Origin: Candidatus Hydrogenedentota bacterium
Lineage (GTDB): Bacteria; Hydrogenedentota; Hydrogenedentia; Hydrogenedentales; CAITNO01
Direction of reading: 5' to 3'
NCBI GenBank assembly: GCA_022706235.1
Contig: JAKJCY010000018.1
Coordinates: 1-38,391 of the forward strand
Length of the DNA stretch: 38,391 nt
In this document: positions 7,750 through 16,976 of the stretch, in pieces
Layout: every line of letters begins with the position of its first letter
How positions within the stretch are numbered: position 1 is the stretch's first letter
Notes under the pieces: model-generated
Seen by the model: the letters and a program-made list of their open reading frames with translations, nothing else
The model's database searches: none
Told to the model about the DNA's origin: nothing
Program-made: the position numbers and the translations under genes

Positions 7750-9018
7750 ATGAGTATTATGGTCGTCGTTGGAGCGAATTGGGGGGATGAAGGCAAGGGG
7801 CGTATGGTGGATTACCTGGCTCGGGACGCGTCTTTCGTGGTCCGGTATCAGGGCGGCAACAATGCCGGCCATACGGTCGTCAATGAATTTGGCGAATTTA
7901 AACTGCACCTGCTGCCCTCAGGCGTCTTTTATCCGGAGGTTGTCAACATCCTGGGCCCGGGCATGGTCATTGACTTGGAAGGCCTGGTTACGGAGCTGGA
8001 CGAACTTGCCGCGCGCGGCATTCATCCCAACATGCGGGTTTCGGACCGGGCCACCATCTGTTTTCCCTTCCATCGCCTGGAGGACGGACTTGAAGAAGAC
8101 CGGCTCGGCAAAAACGCTTATGGTTCCACGCGCCGGGGGATTGCTCCGGCCTATGGGGATCGCACCATCAAGAAAGCACTGCAGGTGGGAGAACTGCTTT
8201 ATCCTGAGCGTTTCAGCGAACGCCTGAAGCAGATCTGTGCTTGGAAAGCGGAGCGCCTGGAAGCCTTTTACGGCAAGAAGAACCTGTTTTCCCCGGAGGA
8301 CATGGCGGACTGGGCACGCCGTTGCGGCGACCGGCTCGGTGCCTATATTACCGATACGTCCGTGCTGCTCGAAGAAGGCGCCGAACAGGGGAAATCCATT
8401 CTGTTCGAGGCTCAGCTGGGCACCTTGCGCGACCTGAATTTCGGAATCTACCCGTTTACGACGTCCTCGTGCACCCTGGCCGCCTATGCGCCTATCGGCG
8501 GCGGCTTGTTTGGCCACCACGTTGACAAGGTGGTGGCTGTGGTCAAGGCCTTCTCCACGTGTGTGGGCGAGGGGCCTTTTGTTACGACCATGGACAAGGA
8601 AGAGGCGGACGCGTTGCGGGAATTTGCCAAGGAATACGGCGCCGCCACGGGACGCCCCCGGACCATTGGCCATTTTGACGCCGTGGCCACCCGTTATGGC
8701 GTGTGGGCGCAAGGCGCCACGGAAGTGGCGGTCACCAAACTGGACAGCCTGAGCGGCCGGAAAACCCTCAAGATATGCACCCATTACGAATGGCGTGGAA
8801 AGCGCTACGACCGGTTCCCCTTGAATGCCGTGCTGGAAGAAGCCTCGCCTGTATACGAGGAAATGCCCGGATGGAATGAGGACATTACCGGTGTGCGCGA
8901 ATTCGATGCCCTGCCCAAAACCGCCCAAGCCTACATTCTCAAGATAGAAAAGGTCATAGGCTGTCCCGTCCGCTTTGTTTCCGTGGGTCCGGAACGGGAG
9001 GCGTTGATCGTGCGCTGA
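7750..9018 (+). CDS. purA: Adenylosuccinate synthetase
   Basis: The 422-residue enzyme joins IMP and aspartate using GTP, the first step from IMP to AMP. The phosphate loop GDEGKG lies at 12-17 with catalytic Asp13. His41 in GGNNAGHTV matches the second catalytic residue of the E. coli enzyme in the same position. Other family blocks are YGSTRRGIAPAYGDR, FEAQLGTLRDLNFGIYPFTTSS, TCVGEGPF, GAATGRPRTIGHFD and the guanine-binding TKLDSLSG. The start MSIMVVVGANWG is the natural one; an AGGGA lies 11 bases upstream. It follows the rpsD terminator, so it has its own transcript. Confidence 0.97.
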   Translation: MSIMVVVGANWGDEGKGRMVDYLARDASFVVRYQGGNNAGHTVVNEFGEFKLHLLPSGVFYPEVVNILGPGMVIDLEGLVTELDELAARGIHPNMRVSDRATICFPFHRLEDGLEEDRLGKNAYGSTRRGIAPAYGDRTIKKALQVGELLYPERFSERLKQICAWKAERLEAFYGKKNLFSPEDMADWARRCGDRLGAYITDTSVLLEEGAEQGKSILFEAQLGTLRDLNFGIYPFTTSSCTLAAYAPIGGGLFGHHVDKVVAVVKAFSTCVGEGPFVTTMDKEEADALREFAKEYGAATGRPRTIGHFDAVATRYGVWAQGATEVAVTKLDSLSGRKTLKICTHYEWRGKRYDRFPLNAVLEEASPVYEEMPGWNEDITGVREFDALPKTAQAYILKIEKVIGCPVRFVSVGPEREALIVR

Positions 9019-9116
9019 TGGGGTTCTGAGACAGGCGGTGTCTTTGATGCGCAGAAAGAAAACGGGCGGGTGTTTGCCCTTGCGAAAGGGGCGTCCCCGA
9101 CTGTGGCCTTTTGAAG

Positions 9117-9145
9117 TTGAAGCAGGGCCGCCCTTTCGCTAAAAT
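9117..9145 (+). promoter_or_regulatory. Promoter of the oxidoreductase-aminotransferase cluster
   Basis: TTGAAG (9117-9122) and TAAAAT (9140-9145) are separated by 17 bases. A start near 9152 gives a 28-base leader with AAAGG before the ATG at 9180. Confidence 0.55.
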
Positions 9146-9179
9146 GACGTGAACAACCACATAGAGAAAGGGCATTTCC

Positions 9180-10280
9180 ATGGTAGAAAAGAAACTCGGG
9201 GTGTTGATACACGGCGCGGGATGGGTTTCCGGGGAGCATATCAGGGCATTCAACAACAACCCCCATGCGCGCGTGGTGGCCATCTCCAGCCGCAGGCTGG
9301 AAAGTTGTCAAAGGCGTGCCGAGGAAGCCGGGTTGCAGAATGTGGCCTTCTACACCGACTATGAGAAGGCACTTGCCCACGAAGGCGTGGACATTGTTTC
9401 CATTTGTACGCCCCAGCAACTCCACCCGGAGAATACCATTGCGGCGGCCGAGGCGGGCAAGCATATTGTTATCGAAAAAGCCATCGCCAATGCGCCCGAA
9501 GACATGCGCGCCATGGCCGATGCGGTAAACAAGGCGGGTGTCAAAACCGTGGTCAGCTTCGTGCTGCGCTGGAACCCGCTGTTCACCAGCCTGAAATCCC
9601 TTATCACCGACGATGCCCTCGGTGATATTTTCTACGTGGAGGCGGATTACCAGCATGATATCGCCAGCTGGTGGACGGGTTATGAAGAGGGGCGTACCAA
9701 GGCGCTGGGGGTGAGCGCCGCGCTGGTGGCCGGCTGCCACGCCCTGGACGCGTGCCGCTGGTTCGCGTCAAAGGACCCGAACGCGGCCGCCGTGCCCGTG
9801 GAGGTGTTCGCCTATTCCGGCGGCTACCGCAAAGGCCTTGAAGTCGAATACGATTATTTCGCCAATACCTGGAAGAAGGCACCGCCCCTGGAATACGACG
9901 ACCTGGAGGTGATGCTGGTCAAATTCAGTAATGGAGTGTTGGGCAAGGTATGCACCAACTACGGTTGTGTCATGCCCTATGCGTTCCCCGTGGAAGTGTT
10001 CGGTACGCGCGGCACCATCAAGGATAACCGTATCTGGTCGCATAAGTTTCCCGGTCAGAATGACTGGGTCACCATTCCGAGCATTCAGCCTGTAAGCAGC
10101 GATGTGAAACACCACCCCTTCCAGGGAGAGATGGACCACTTCGTGGATTGCATCCTCAATGATCGGGAATCCCACTGCAACCTGACCGATGCCATTCACA
10201 CCCATTCGATTGTATTCGCGGCACTGGAATGCTACGAGACAAAACAACCGGTTAAATTGCCGCTGCCGGAAATGGCGTAA
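9180..10280 (+). CDS. Gfo/Idh/MocA family oxidoreductase
   Basis: The product has 366 residues. The N-terminal Rossmann fold carries HGAGWVSGEH (11-20) and the ICTPQQLHPENTIAAAEAGKH block. The usual EKP triad appears as EKA (Glu99, Lys100), which is tolerated in the family. The C-terminal alpha/beta domain follows, with GCHALDACRWF bearing the catalytic His-x-x-Asp pattern. These NAD(P)-dependent enzymes oxidise or reduce sugar or cyclitol hydroxyls. No signal peptide is present, so it is cytoplasmic. It is first in a group with an aminotransferase and a second oxidoreductase, suggesting production of the keto group that is then aminated. The substrate is unknown. Confidence 0.85.
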   Translation: MVEKKLGVLIHGAGWVSGEHIRAFNNNPHARVVAISSRRLESCQRRAEEAGLQNVAFYTDYEKALAHEGVDIVSICTPQQLHPENTIAAAEAGKHIVIEKAIANAPEDMRAMADAVNKAGVKTVVSFVLRWNPLFTSLKSLITDDALGDIFYVEADYQHDIASWWTGYEEGRTKALGVSAALVAGCHALDACRWFASKDPNAAAVPVEVFAYSGGYRKGLEVEYDYFANTWKKAPPLEYDDLEVMLVKFSNGVLGKVCTNYGCVMPYAFPVEVFGTRGTIKDNRIWSHKFPGQNDWVTIPSIQPVSSDVKHHPFQGEMDHFVDCILNDRESHCNLTDAIHTHSIVFAALECYETKQPVKLPLPEMA

Positions 10281-10330
10281 CCGTTTCAACGCGGGTGTTG
10301 CCTGCGACACAAAGAGAAAATATTCCGTGT

Positions 10331-10405
10331 ATGTTGTTCACACTTTAGTGTGCGTGCTGGCACAAGGGTCTCGAACGGCAGAGCACGCTAAAGCGTGAAC
10401 AACAT
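10331..10405. repeat. Paired-hairpin repeat, copy 1
   Basis: The 23-base arms 10331-10353 and 10383-10405 are inverted copies differing at two positions. Each arm is itself a hairpin: CACAC-TTTA-GTGTG on the left and CACGC-TAAA-GCGTG on the right. The two changes in the right arm lie opposite each other in the inner stem and keep it paired. Copy 2 is at 32029-32110. The core GTTGTTCACACTTTAGTGTG is shared by both left arms. It lies between the first oxidoreductase and the aminotransferase. Confidence 0.85.
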
Positions 10406-10464
10406 ACGAATATACTGTTATGAGGAAACAAGACCTGTGTGGTTCCAACAAAGGAGACGATACG

Positions 10465-11739
10465 ATGTCAGATAAACTAGCGATTCACGGCGGATCGAAG
10501 GCGCTTGACCTGCCCCTGCCGCCCTGGCCGTGCCTGGACGACAACGCGATTACCAGGGTGACGGACACGCTGCGCAGCGGCAAGGTCAACTACTGGACCG
10601 GTACACGGGGTATGGAGTTCGAAAAGCGCTTTGCCGAATGGCAGGGCGCGAAGTTCGCCATCAGCACGACCAACGGCACCAGCGCGCTGCATACCGCACT
10701 GGCGGGATTGAATATCGGCCCGGGTGATGAGGTCATTGTCCCGAGTTATACCTTTATCGCCAGTTCCTTTTCGATTGTCCAGGCGGGCGCCGTGCCGCGT
10801 TTTGCCGATGTCAACCGCGAAGACCATTGTATCAGCGTGGAAAGTGTTGAGCGCCTGATTACCCCACGCACGAAGGCCATCATGCCCGTCCACTTGTACG
10901 GTAATGTGGCCGACATGGATCCTATCCTGAAACTGGCGAAAGCGCACAACCTGTATGTCATTGAAGACAATGCGGAAGCCTTCGGCGGTTCCTACAAGGG
11001 ACGCAAGACGGGTTCCGTGGGGCATGCGGGCGCCTGCAGCTTCTGCCAGAACAAGACTTTTACCACGGGCGGTGAGGGCGGCATGGTCACCACGGACGAC
11101 GAAGAGGTGGCCTGGCGCTGCCGCAGCTTCCGCGATCACGGGTACGATGTGCGCGAGCGGCTGCGGCTCTTGGAGATGGAGCAAAAACTCCCGTACATTC
11201 ACAACATGGTCGGGTTCAACTACCGCATGACGGAGATGCAATCCGCTATCGGCCTGGCGGAACTGGACCGCATGGACAATTGGAATATGCCCCGTCGCCG
11301 CCGCAACGCGGGCATCCTGATGGAAGCGCTCGCGGATATTCCCCAGATTCTATATCTGCCCGTGGATACGCCCGATCGCCAGAACGGCTGGTATGTGTTT
11401 CCCATTACCCTGGATATCGACAACCTGTCTTGTGATGTGGACACCTTCCTGAAAGCCCTCGGCGCGGAAGGTGCGCCCTGCTGGAAGGTATTCTGGCCGC
11501 AGTGTCACACGGAGGCCGCTTTCCAGAAGCACCAGGCCTACGGGGCGTCGGGCTTTCCCTTTACCTCGAAAGAATATGCCGATCCGGCATCGGTGGATTA
11601 CACGAAGGTGGAGGTGCCCAATGCGGTGTGGCACCAGGACCGCACCTTCATCACCTTTATTTTCCCGACCTATGAAGAGGCTCATATGCACGGCATCGCC
11701 GAAGGCATTAAAAAAGTCATCGCCGCTTATTCCGCATAG
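10465..11739 (+). CDS. DegT/DnrJ/EryC1/StrS-type PLP aminotransferase
   Basis: The product has 424 residues. These enzymes transfer an amino group from Glu or Gln to a keto-sugar or keto-cyclitol. PLP contacts are visible: TNGTSALHTAL (70-80), PSYTFIAS, the pyridine-nitrogen Asp168 in VIEDNAEAFGG, and Lys197 in CSFCQNKTFTTGGEGGM, which forms the aldimine. The C-terminal block MVGFNYRMTEMQSAIGLAELDRM is typical. The frame opens at 10420, but AAGGAG lies just before the ATG at 10465, which is chosen. It is followed 24 bases later by a second Gfo/Idh/MocA gene. The context suggests amination of a sugar or inositol-derived ketone; pairing of inositol dehydrogenases with such aminotransferases is known from aminocyclitol pathways, but this is inference here. 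Confidence 0.92.
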   Translation: MSDKLAIHGGSKALDLPLPPWPCLDDNAITRVTDTLRSGKVNYWTGTRGMEFEKRFAEWQGAKFAISTTNGTSALHTALAGLNIGPGDEVIVPSYTFIASSFSIVQAGAVPRFADVNREDHCISVESVERLITPRTKAIMPVHLYGNVADMDPILKLAKAHNLYVIEDNAEAFGGSYKGRKTGSVGHAGACSFCQNKTFTTGGEGGMVTTDDEEVAWRCRSFRDHGYDVRERLRLLEMEQKLPYIHNMVGFNYRMTEMQSAIGLAELDRMDNWNMPRRRRNAGILMEALADIPQILYLPVDTPDRQNGWYVFPITLDIDNLSCDVDTFLKALGAEGAPCWKVFWPQCHTEAAFQKHQAYGASGFPFTSKEYADPASVDYTKVEVPNAVWHQDRTFITFIFPTYEEAHMHGIAEGIKKVIAAYSA

Positions 11740-11763
11740 CACCAACAACAGGGAGTCAGGAAC

Positions 11764-12798
11764 ATGAAACTGAAATGGGGCGTTATCGGGTCGGCCGGCA
11801 TTGCCCGGCGCAGGACCATTCCGGAAGGCATCGTAAGAGCCGGTAATGCGGAATTGACCGCCGTGTATGACATCAACGCCGGGGCGAACGGGGAAGTGGC
11901 CGTCGAATATGGCGCGCGCGCCTGCGCCAGTGAAGCGGAACTGCTCGGCGCGGAGGTGGACGCGGTCTACATCGCAACGCCCGCTTTCGAGCATTTCGGG
12001 CAGATCCAGCGGGCGGCCCGCGCGGGCAAGCATGTGCTTTGCGAGAAACCGTTATCCCTTACGATGGAGGAATGTGGTCGGGCGATGGAAGTCTGCGCCG
12101 ATCACGGGGTACAACTGGGCACGGGGCTCATGATGCGCTTCCATGCGCAGCATCAGGCCGCACTCGGACTCCTCCGGGAAGGTCATCTTGGCGTTCCCGT
12201 GCTGGGCCGCGCCCAGCTGTCTTGCTGGTATCCGCCCATTCCGGAAGCCTGGCGCCAGGACCCCGAAAAGGGCGGTGGAGGCAGCCTCATGGACATGGGG
12301 GGGCACTGCATCGACCTGCTTGAAATGTTCTTTGGCCGCGCCAGGGGCGTTCTCTGTATTACCGGTAATCTGGTTCAGCAGTATGCCAGCGAAGATACGG
12401 CGGTGGTGCTACTGGATTTTGAATCGGGCGCCAAGGGCATGGTGGACTGCCTTTTCAACGTTCCCGATGCCAGTTCGTTAAACCGCCTGGAACTGTACGG
12501 GTCTCTTGGCAGCATTCTCGCGGAGGGCACTATCGGACAAGGGGAGTCCGGCAACATGGTCGCGCGCCTGGAATCCTGCGGCGGCGCCTATGCGGCGGAC
12601 CAGGTCCGCGGTGCTGATGGAGGTATCCTTTTAAACCCGCCGCCGGTAAATATGTACCGGGCGGAAATCGAAGCCTTTTCACAGGCGATTCTGGACGGCA
12701 CACCGCCACCGGTCAGCGGTGAAGACGGCCGCTGGAGCCAGGTGGTGCTGGCCGCGTGCTATGAAAGCGCCCGAACCGGCAGGCGCATCTCCTTTTAA
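11764..12798 (+). CDS. Gfo/Idh/MocA family oxidoreductase
   Basis: The product has 344 residues. The Rossmann motif is VIGSAGIARR (7-16) and the canonical EKP lies at 94-96 (HVLCEKPLSLT). The substrate domain contains GGGGSLMDMGGHCIDLLEMFFG, with the catalytic His and Asp. It is an NAD(P)-dependent sugar or cyclitol dehydrogenase in the cytoplasm. CAGGA precedes the ATG. It is cotranscribed with the DegT aminotransferase upstream (24-base gap). It is not a close copy of the oxidoreductase at 9180, so the two probably act on different steps. A G7 run lies in the codons GGG GGG near 12297-12303. Confidence 0.88.
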   Translation: MKLKWGVIGSAGIARRRTIPEGIVRAGNAELTAVYDINAGANGEVAVEYGARACASEAELLGAEVDAVYIATPAFEHFGQIQRAARAGKHVLCEKPLSLTMEECGRAMEVCADHGVQLGTGLMMRFHAQHQAALGLLREGHLGVPVLGRAQLSCWYPPIPEAWRQDPEKGGGGSLMDMGGHCIDLLEMFFGRARGVLCITGNLVQQYASEDTAVVLLDFESGAKGMVDCLFNVPDASSLNRLELYGSLGSILAEGTIGQGESGNMVARLESCGGAYAADQVRGADGGILLNPPPVNMYRAEIEAFSQAILDGTPPPVSGEDGRWSQVVLAACYESARTGRRISF

Positions 12799-12860
12799 TC
12801 GCAGCGTCCCCCTGCCCGCCTCATCGGACCGGAGGACGAACATTCGGGCGACTACTATGA

Positions 12861-12886
12861 CGGGCGCAGCCTTCGGGCTGCGCCCG
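12861..12886. terminator. Bidirectional hairpin between convergent genes
   Basis: CGGGCGCAGCC (12861-12871) pairs perfectly with GGCTGCGCCCG (12876-12886) around a TTCG tetraloop. No T run follows on either strand. Its place between the ends of two facing genes suggests transcription termination or 3' end protection. Confidence 0.6.
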
Positions 12887-12912
12887 CGCTATGTCCGGTG
12901 CGGGATTCGCGG

Positions 12913-15900
12913 TCAGGCCGTGAAGGTGATTTCCAACGTTAAGGGTTCCGATTCCGTTATGGTAGCGGGCGGGGCAAAAAGGACGTCCATCCATCCCTTA
13001 CCGTCGGCGGCTGCCTGTACGGCGCTCTGCCGGTTCACCGATACCGCCGGCACGGCGTTGCCGTCATGGACCAGGCGCAGGTTGCCGAGTTCAACAGTAC
13101 CCGCCTCCAGGCGTACAGAGATGGAAGTGCTGTTTTCGCCGCGTACCTGGCTGATGACGCCCCAGCCTTGTGCACAGGTCAGAAAGGTCGTAAAGTTTTC
13201 AGGCCGGAACCTGGGCGCAAAGATAATACGCTTGTCCGGCGCGTCGTATTCGAGTCCTGCGGCGGCGAACAGCAGCGACCACGAGGACATGGCCCGGGCG
13301 TAATGGTCCCCGCATTCCACTTCAGAGAGGGGATTGCGCTGTACGCCGGTATACCGGTCCCGTGCTGCCCTGATGACCTGGAGCGCCTGTTCCGCTTTAT
13401 TGTTCTGGAATAGCAACGCCGCGACTTCGTATTCGATGCCGGTCCAGACTTCATCGCAGTACAGGATAGGATGCTCAGGCCGCCCGCCCTTGGGCCACGC
13501 GCAGTTGAGGAGGCCCCGCTCCCAGGGATGGGCAAATACCCGCTGTTTGTGTTCGGGCAGGTCCAGCCGTCCGCGCCAGCAGTATTTGTAAATACTCTCC
13601 AGTGCCCGGGTGGTATGATCCTCGGGCAGCAGGGGGCCCAGACCGAGGAGGTTCGCCCACCACTGTCCCAATAGTTGGTCGGCATGACAGCCCGGACCCC
13701 AGCAGTTGGAACGGTTATAGTCCCTGTCTTTGGATTCGGGCGCGTCATAGACGTTGTAATAGTACTCACCGTCCCAGCAGGCGGCATCATATCCCGCGCG
13801 GCCTGTTTCATACCGCTGGCGGCATTGTTCCGCGAATTCAGCATCCTCCATGGCTTTTGCCATCCGTTCCGCAGCCAGCAGCGCGGCCAGGTACAGGGTG
13901 CCGATAAACGTATTGCTGCCGTAGAGGTGCGTGTCGTAGGTGTTGGGCTGTTCTCCCCGGATAACACCGGTACCGTCCGGGTCATGGGTAGCCATGATAT
14001 ATTGCAGGTGGGTTTTAACCGCCGGCCACAGTTTTTCAAGCCAGGCCGTGTCGCCGCTCTGACGCCACTCGCGGCATGTTTTCAGAATCGTGCCGAGTTC
14101 GCCGTCCAGCGCGGGGTGGTGGGGGCCGCCAATCGCGTCGCCCAGCCGGGGCGCGGACAGGGGCAGCACGGTGCGGTGGGGGATATAATGATCCTTGGGA
14201 TGCATCTGCACCAGCAGGTCCGTCTCGCGTACGTTCCGTTCCAGGTCGGGGAAAAGAAACGCGGGGGTCATGACGTAATTGAACACATGGGTGCAGTTCA
14301 TGGGACAGCAGCAGTCCGTTCCCTCGTAAGCGGCCACAGTCCCGTCTTCAAGCCACATATACAACGGGGAACGCAGGTTCGCTATGTTGGCGCTCATCGC
14401 GTCCAGGAGCCAGCGGGGCAACGTGGTGGCGTAAAACGCGTCATGAAACGCACGCGCCGCCTTTTCCAGTCGTGCCAGATTTTCCAGGGTGTAATCGGCG
14501 ACTTCCCCGGCGTTCGCGAACCAGTTGTTATACCTGTTGCCGAGACGGTAGTCGTGCACCAACGGCGGGGGACCCGCGATATAGCGGTGGTCCCGCATGC
14601 GGTTCGGGAAATGCCATGCCAGGAGGAAGGTGACGGTTTTGGTTTCTCCGGGGCGCAGGCTGACCTTTGCGGTCAGTGCGCCATTCCAGGTGCGTCCCGG
14701 GGAGGCAGGCCCTTCCGGGGAGGATAGGCCTTCGAAGGTGCCCTGTTCGGAAAAGCCTTTCCACAGGGCGTTTTGGTCTTCCCATTGCGGCAGGGCGGCA
14801 ACCGCCTGCGGCCCGTCCCCGCCGGTGGCGCACAAGGCCATGGTGCCGTAGGGAAGGGCATCTTCGCTCCACCCGGTTTGCGGACGGTAGTCCGCGTCGC
14901 GCGCCAACGCGACCAGAGCGCCCGCCAGGCGCCGCGCTTCCTGTGTCGGCAATGTGCGGGCGTATAGACCGTTGCAGACGACAACCCGTCCCTCGCCGAA
15001 GAGGCCCGAGATAACCAGGGGTGCGCCGTCTTCCGCCTCGGCCAGCACCCGGGCGCCGGGTTTTAATTGGAAATCCTTGAAGTGCAGGTGTTCTGAAACC
15101 AAGGGCAGTGAACCAGGCAGCGCGCCCGCATCGGCCTCCACGGTCAGGCGCGCTGTGGCGGGTACGCTGACCCGTTCAGCCGTTGAAAACTGGAAAGGAA
15201 GCGCCTCGCGGTAGCGTTCCAGCAGCGCAGGGTCCAGAAACAGGGTCAGTGCGGAGTCGCTGAATACAATATGATCGATGTTGATATGCCCCCATCCGTC
15301 TTGCGCGGTGTCAACGATTTCCAGTAAGGCTTCCCTGCCCCGGAACTCGGAAACGTTCCAGTGCTCGGCGAGCAGGCGTTCCTCGTTGCGTCCTGTGGCG
15401 GTGCGGACGGGTTGCCCGTCAATAACGAGATTAATGCAGGTTTTCTCGGGATGTTTTCCACCGCCGATTAAGAAGTGAATGTAGTTGCGGGTAATTACAA
15501 AAGACCGAGAAACCGCCTTGCCCGTGGTGGCGTCGCCGTTGTAAAAGGTATTGGCCAGAAACTGTCCCCGGTACCCTTCGACGGGCTGCTGCGCGGACAG
15601 CGTTCCCGTGGTCGGCGCCGCGCCGAAACAGTCGCCGGTAATCTGCCAGTTCCCGTAGCCGCCCGATTCGAAATCTTCAAAGACCTCCATGTCTTTGGAG
15701 CCTTCCCCGGAGGAACCCAGATAGGGCAGGATACCGTCTCCGCTGTCGGCAAGAACCAGGCCCGCGCCTCCGGCCACGCGTTCAAGCAGCGCCTTCTGTT
15801 CCGCATCCACGGGACAGGCCGCTCCCGGCCCCAGCCAGAATACCTGTGTGTCCTCCGCCCCTTCAATATCTTTGAATTCCCGGTAGACACGCGTTTGCTC

Positions 15901-16782
15901 GCAATAGCGCATCAACTGGGCGGTGCGCAAATCAGGGGCGAAGAACGAACAGGGTTTGCCCAGCCGGGGCATGTCGCCGGTTCCGGTACAGAAATGAAGC
16001 CGTGCGGCGTCACCGTCCCGTTCAAAGTGGTTCTCATTGCCCAGGTAGTCCGGGAAGGACAACCCCTCGTCCCTGAGTTCACTGTAACCGTCCCATCCGA
16101 TCTTGTTCTGCATGGAAACCAGTAAGGCCGCCTCCACCGGCAGGTTTCCCGGGTTGCCCAGGGTGAAGGTGAAAAGGGCTGCCGGCAGGCCGGAATCCTT
16201 GGCGTTGAGCGGTTCAAAGGGGGACCAGGCATCGAGTTGCACGGTGATGGGCAGCGCTGCATCCAGGTAACGGAGGCGGCAAAAGGGGTATTCACATTCC
16301 GCCTCAATGGCCTTGACCGCATCCGGGTCGTCCGGGTTCTCATGGAGCCATCGTGTCGCCGCAACGCCTTCCGCTGGGACGGCACGTACGGCGAAGAGCC
16401 CGCCGGGCGCCTTCAGGTCGTGCCGGAAATTATTCTGGACCTGCCAGGAGGTCAGCCGGCCGCGTCCCGTGAGATAGACCTGGCCCGCGCCAATACCGCC
16501 GAGGGGGAAGGCGATATGTTCCAGAGCGGCTTCCCGGTAAACGTGCGTTGCGCCAAGTTCCCGAAGCTGACGGGTCCATTCTTCCAGCGCTTTTCCCACG
16601 GCGGCGGCATCTAACCCCTTGCCCGCGGCGTACAAGGCCTCGATCTCCGCGGACCCGAAACGGGATAGCAGGGTGCCGGCCGCGCCCGCCGCCAGCACCC
16701 GCTTTAAAAACGCGCGCCGCGCTATTTCAGTTGCCTGCGGATCAATTGCCTTGCACTTGCAGGGACGGTATTCCTGTGCCAT
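12913..16782 (-). CDS. Tat-exported GH116-like glycosidase with inserted beta-sandwich module
   Basis: The product has 1289 residues. A twin-arginine signal lies at about 22-45 (ARRAFLKRVLAAGAAGTLLS), so the protein folds in the cytoplasm and is exported. The N-terminal GH116 domain starts near 90 with IAFPLGGIGAGQVYLTGRG. Near 365-510 lies an extra module (FEDFESGGYGNW, NTFYNGDATTGKAVSRSF, HINIDHIVFSD) of the galactose-binding sandwich type found beside glycosidases. The helical catalytic domain has the likely nucleophile Glu820 in AAYEGTDCCCP and acid/base Asp950 in PNTYDTHLYG. Their 130-residue spacing is near the 127 I recall for the archaeal GH116 enzyme SSO1353. Family members cleave beta-glucosides or beta-xylosides. 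It is longer than usual (about 800-950). CAGGAGGAG precedes the ATG. Confidence 0.88.
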   Translation of the reverse strand: MAQEYRPCKCKAIDPQATEIARRAFLKRVLAAGAAGTLLSRFGSAEIEALYAAGKGLDAAAVGKALEEWTRQLRELGATHVYREAALEHIAFPLGGIGAGQVYLTGRGRLTSWQVQNNFRHDLKAPGGLFAVRAVPAEGVAATRWLHENPDDPDAVKAIEAECEYPFCRLRYLDAALPITVQLDAWSPFEPLNAKDSGLPAALFTFTLGNPGNLPVEAALLVSMQNKIGWDGYSELRDEGLSFPDYLGNENHFERDGDAARLHFCTGTGDMPRLGKPCSFFAPDLRTAQLMRYCEQTRVYREFKDIEGAEDTQVFWLGPGAACPVDAEQKALLERVAGGAGLVLADSGDGILPYLGSSGEGSKDMEVFEDFESGGYGNWQITGDCFGAAPTTGTLSAQQPVEGYRGQFLANTFYNGDATTGKAVSRSFVITRNYIHFLIGGGKHPEKTCINLVIDGQPVRTATGRNEERLLAEHWNVSEFRGREALLEIVDTAQDGWGHINIDHIVFSDSALTLFLDPALLERYREALPFQFSTAERVSVPATARLTVEADAGALPGSLPLVSEHLHFKDFQLKPGARVLAEAEDGAPLVISGLFGEGRVVVCNGLYARTLPTQEARRLAGALVALARDADYRPQTGWSEDALPYGTMALCATGGDGPQAVAALPQWEDQNALWKGFSEQGTFEGLSSPEGPASPGRTWNGALTAKVSLRPGETKTVTFLLAWHFPNRMRDHRYIAGPPPLVHDYRLGNRYNNWFANAGEVADYTLENLARLEKAARAFHDAFYATTLPRWLLDAMSANIANLRSPLYMWLEDGTVAAYEGTDCCCPMNCTHVFNYVMTPAFLFPDLERNVRETDLLVQMHPKDHYIPHRTVLPLSAPRLGDAIGGPHHPALDGELGTILKTCREWRQSGDTAWLEKLWPAVKTHLQYIMATHDPDGTGVIRGEQPNTYDTHLYGSNTFIGTLYLAALLAAERMAKAMEDAEFAEQCRQRYETGRAGYDAACWDGEYYYNVYDAPESKDRDYNRSNCWGPGCHADQLLGQWWANLLGLGPLLPEDHTTRALESIYKYCWRGRLDLPEHKQRVFAHPWERGLLNCAWPKGGRPEHPILYCDEVWTGIEYEVAALLFQNNKAEQALQVIRAARDRYTGVQRNPLSEVECGDHYARAMSSWSLLFAAAGLEYDAPDKRIIFAPRFRPENFTTFLTCAQGWGVISQVRGENSTSISVRLEAGTVELGNLRLVHDGNAVPAVSVNRQSAVQAAADGKGWMDVLFAPPATITESEPLTLEITFTA

Positions 16783-16976
16783 GGATGCTCCTCCTGATGG
16801 TTACCTGTTCTGAAACAATACCCGACGCCTTATTTTACACAAACTGTCCGGGCCAATATGAGCCGCTTTTTTAAGACAGTCATCTCCGCGCGGTGCAAGA
16901 GCGGGCTGTAGGTTCCATAACAGACACCATGGTATACTCTTTTCCGTACGGTCTTCACCCGAAAGGTTCCCGCTCC

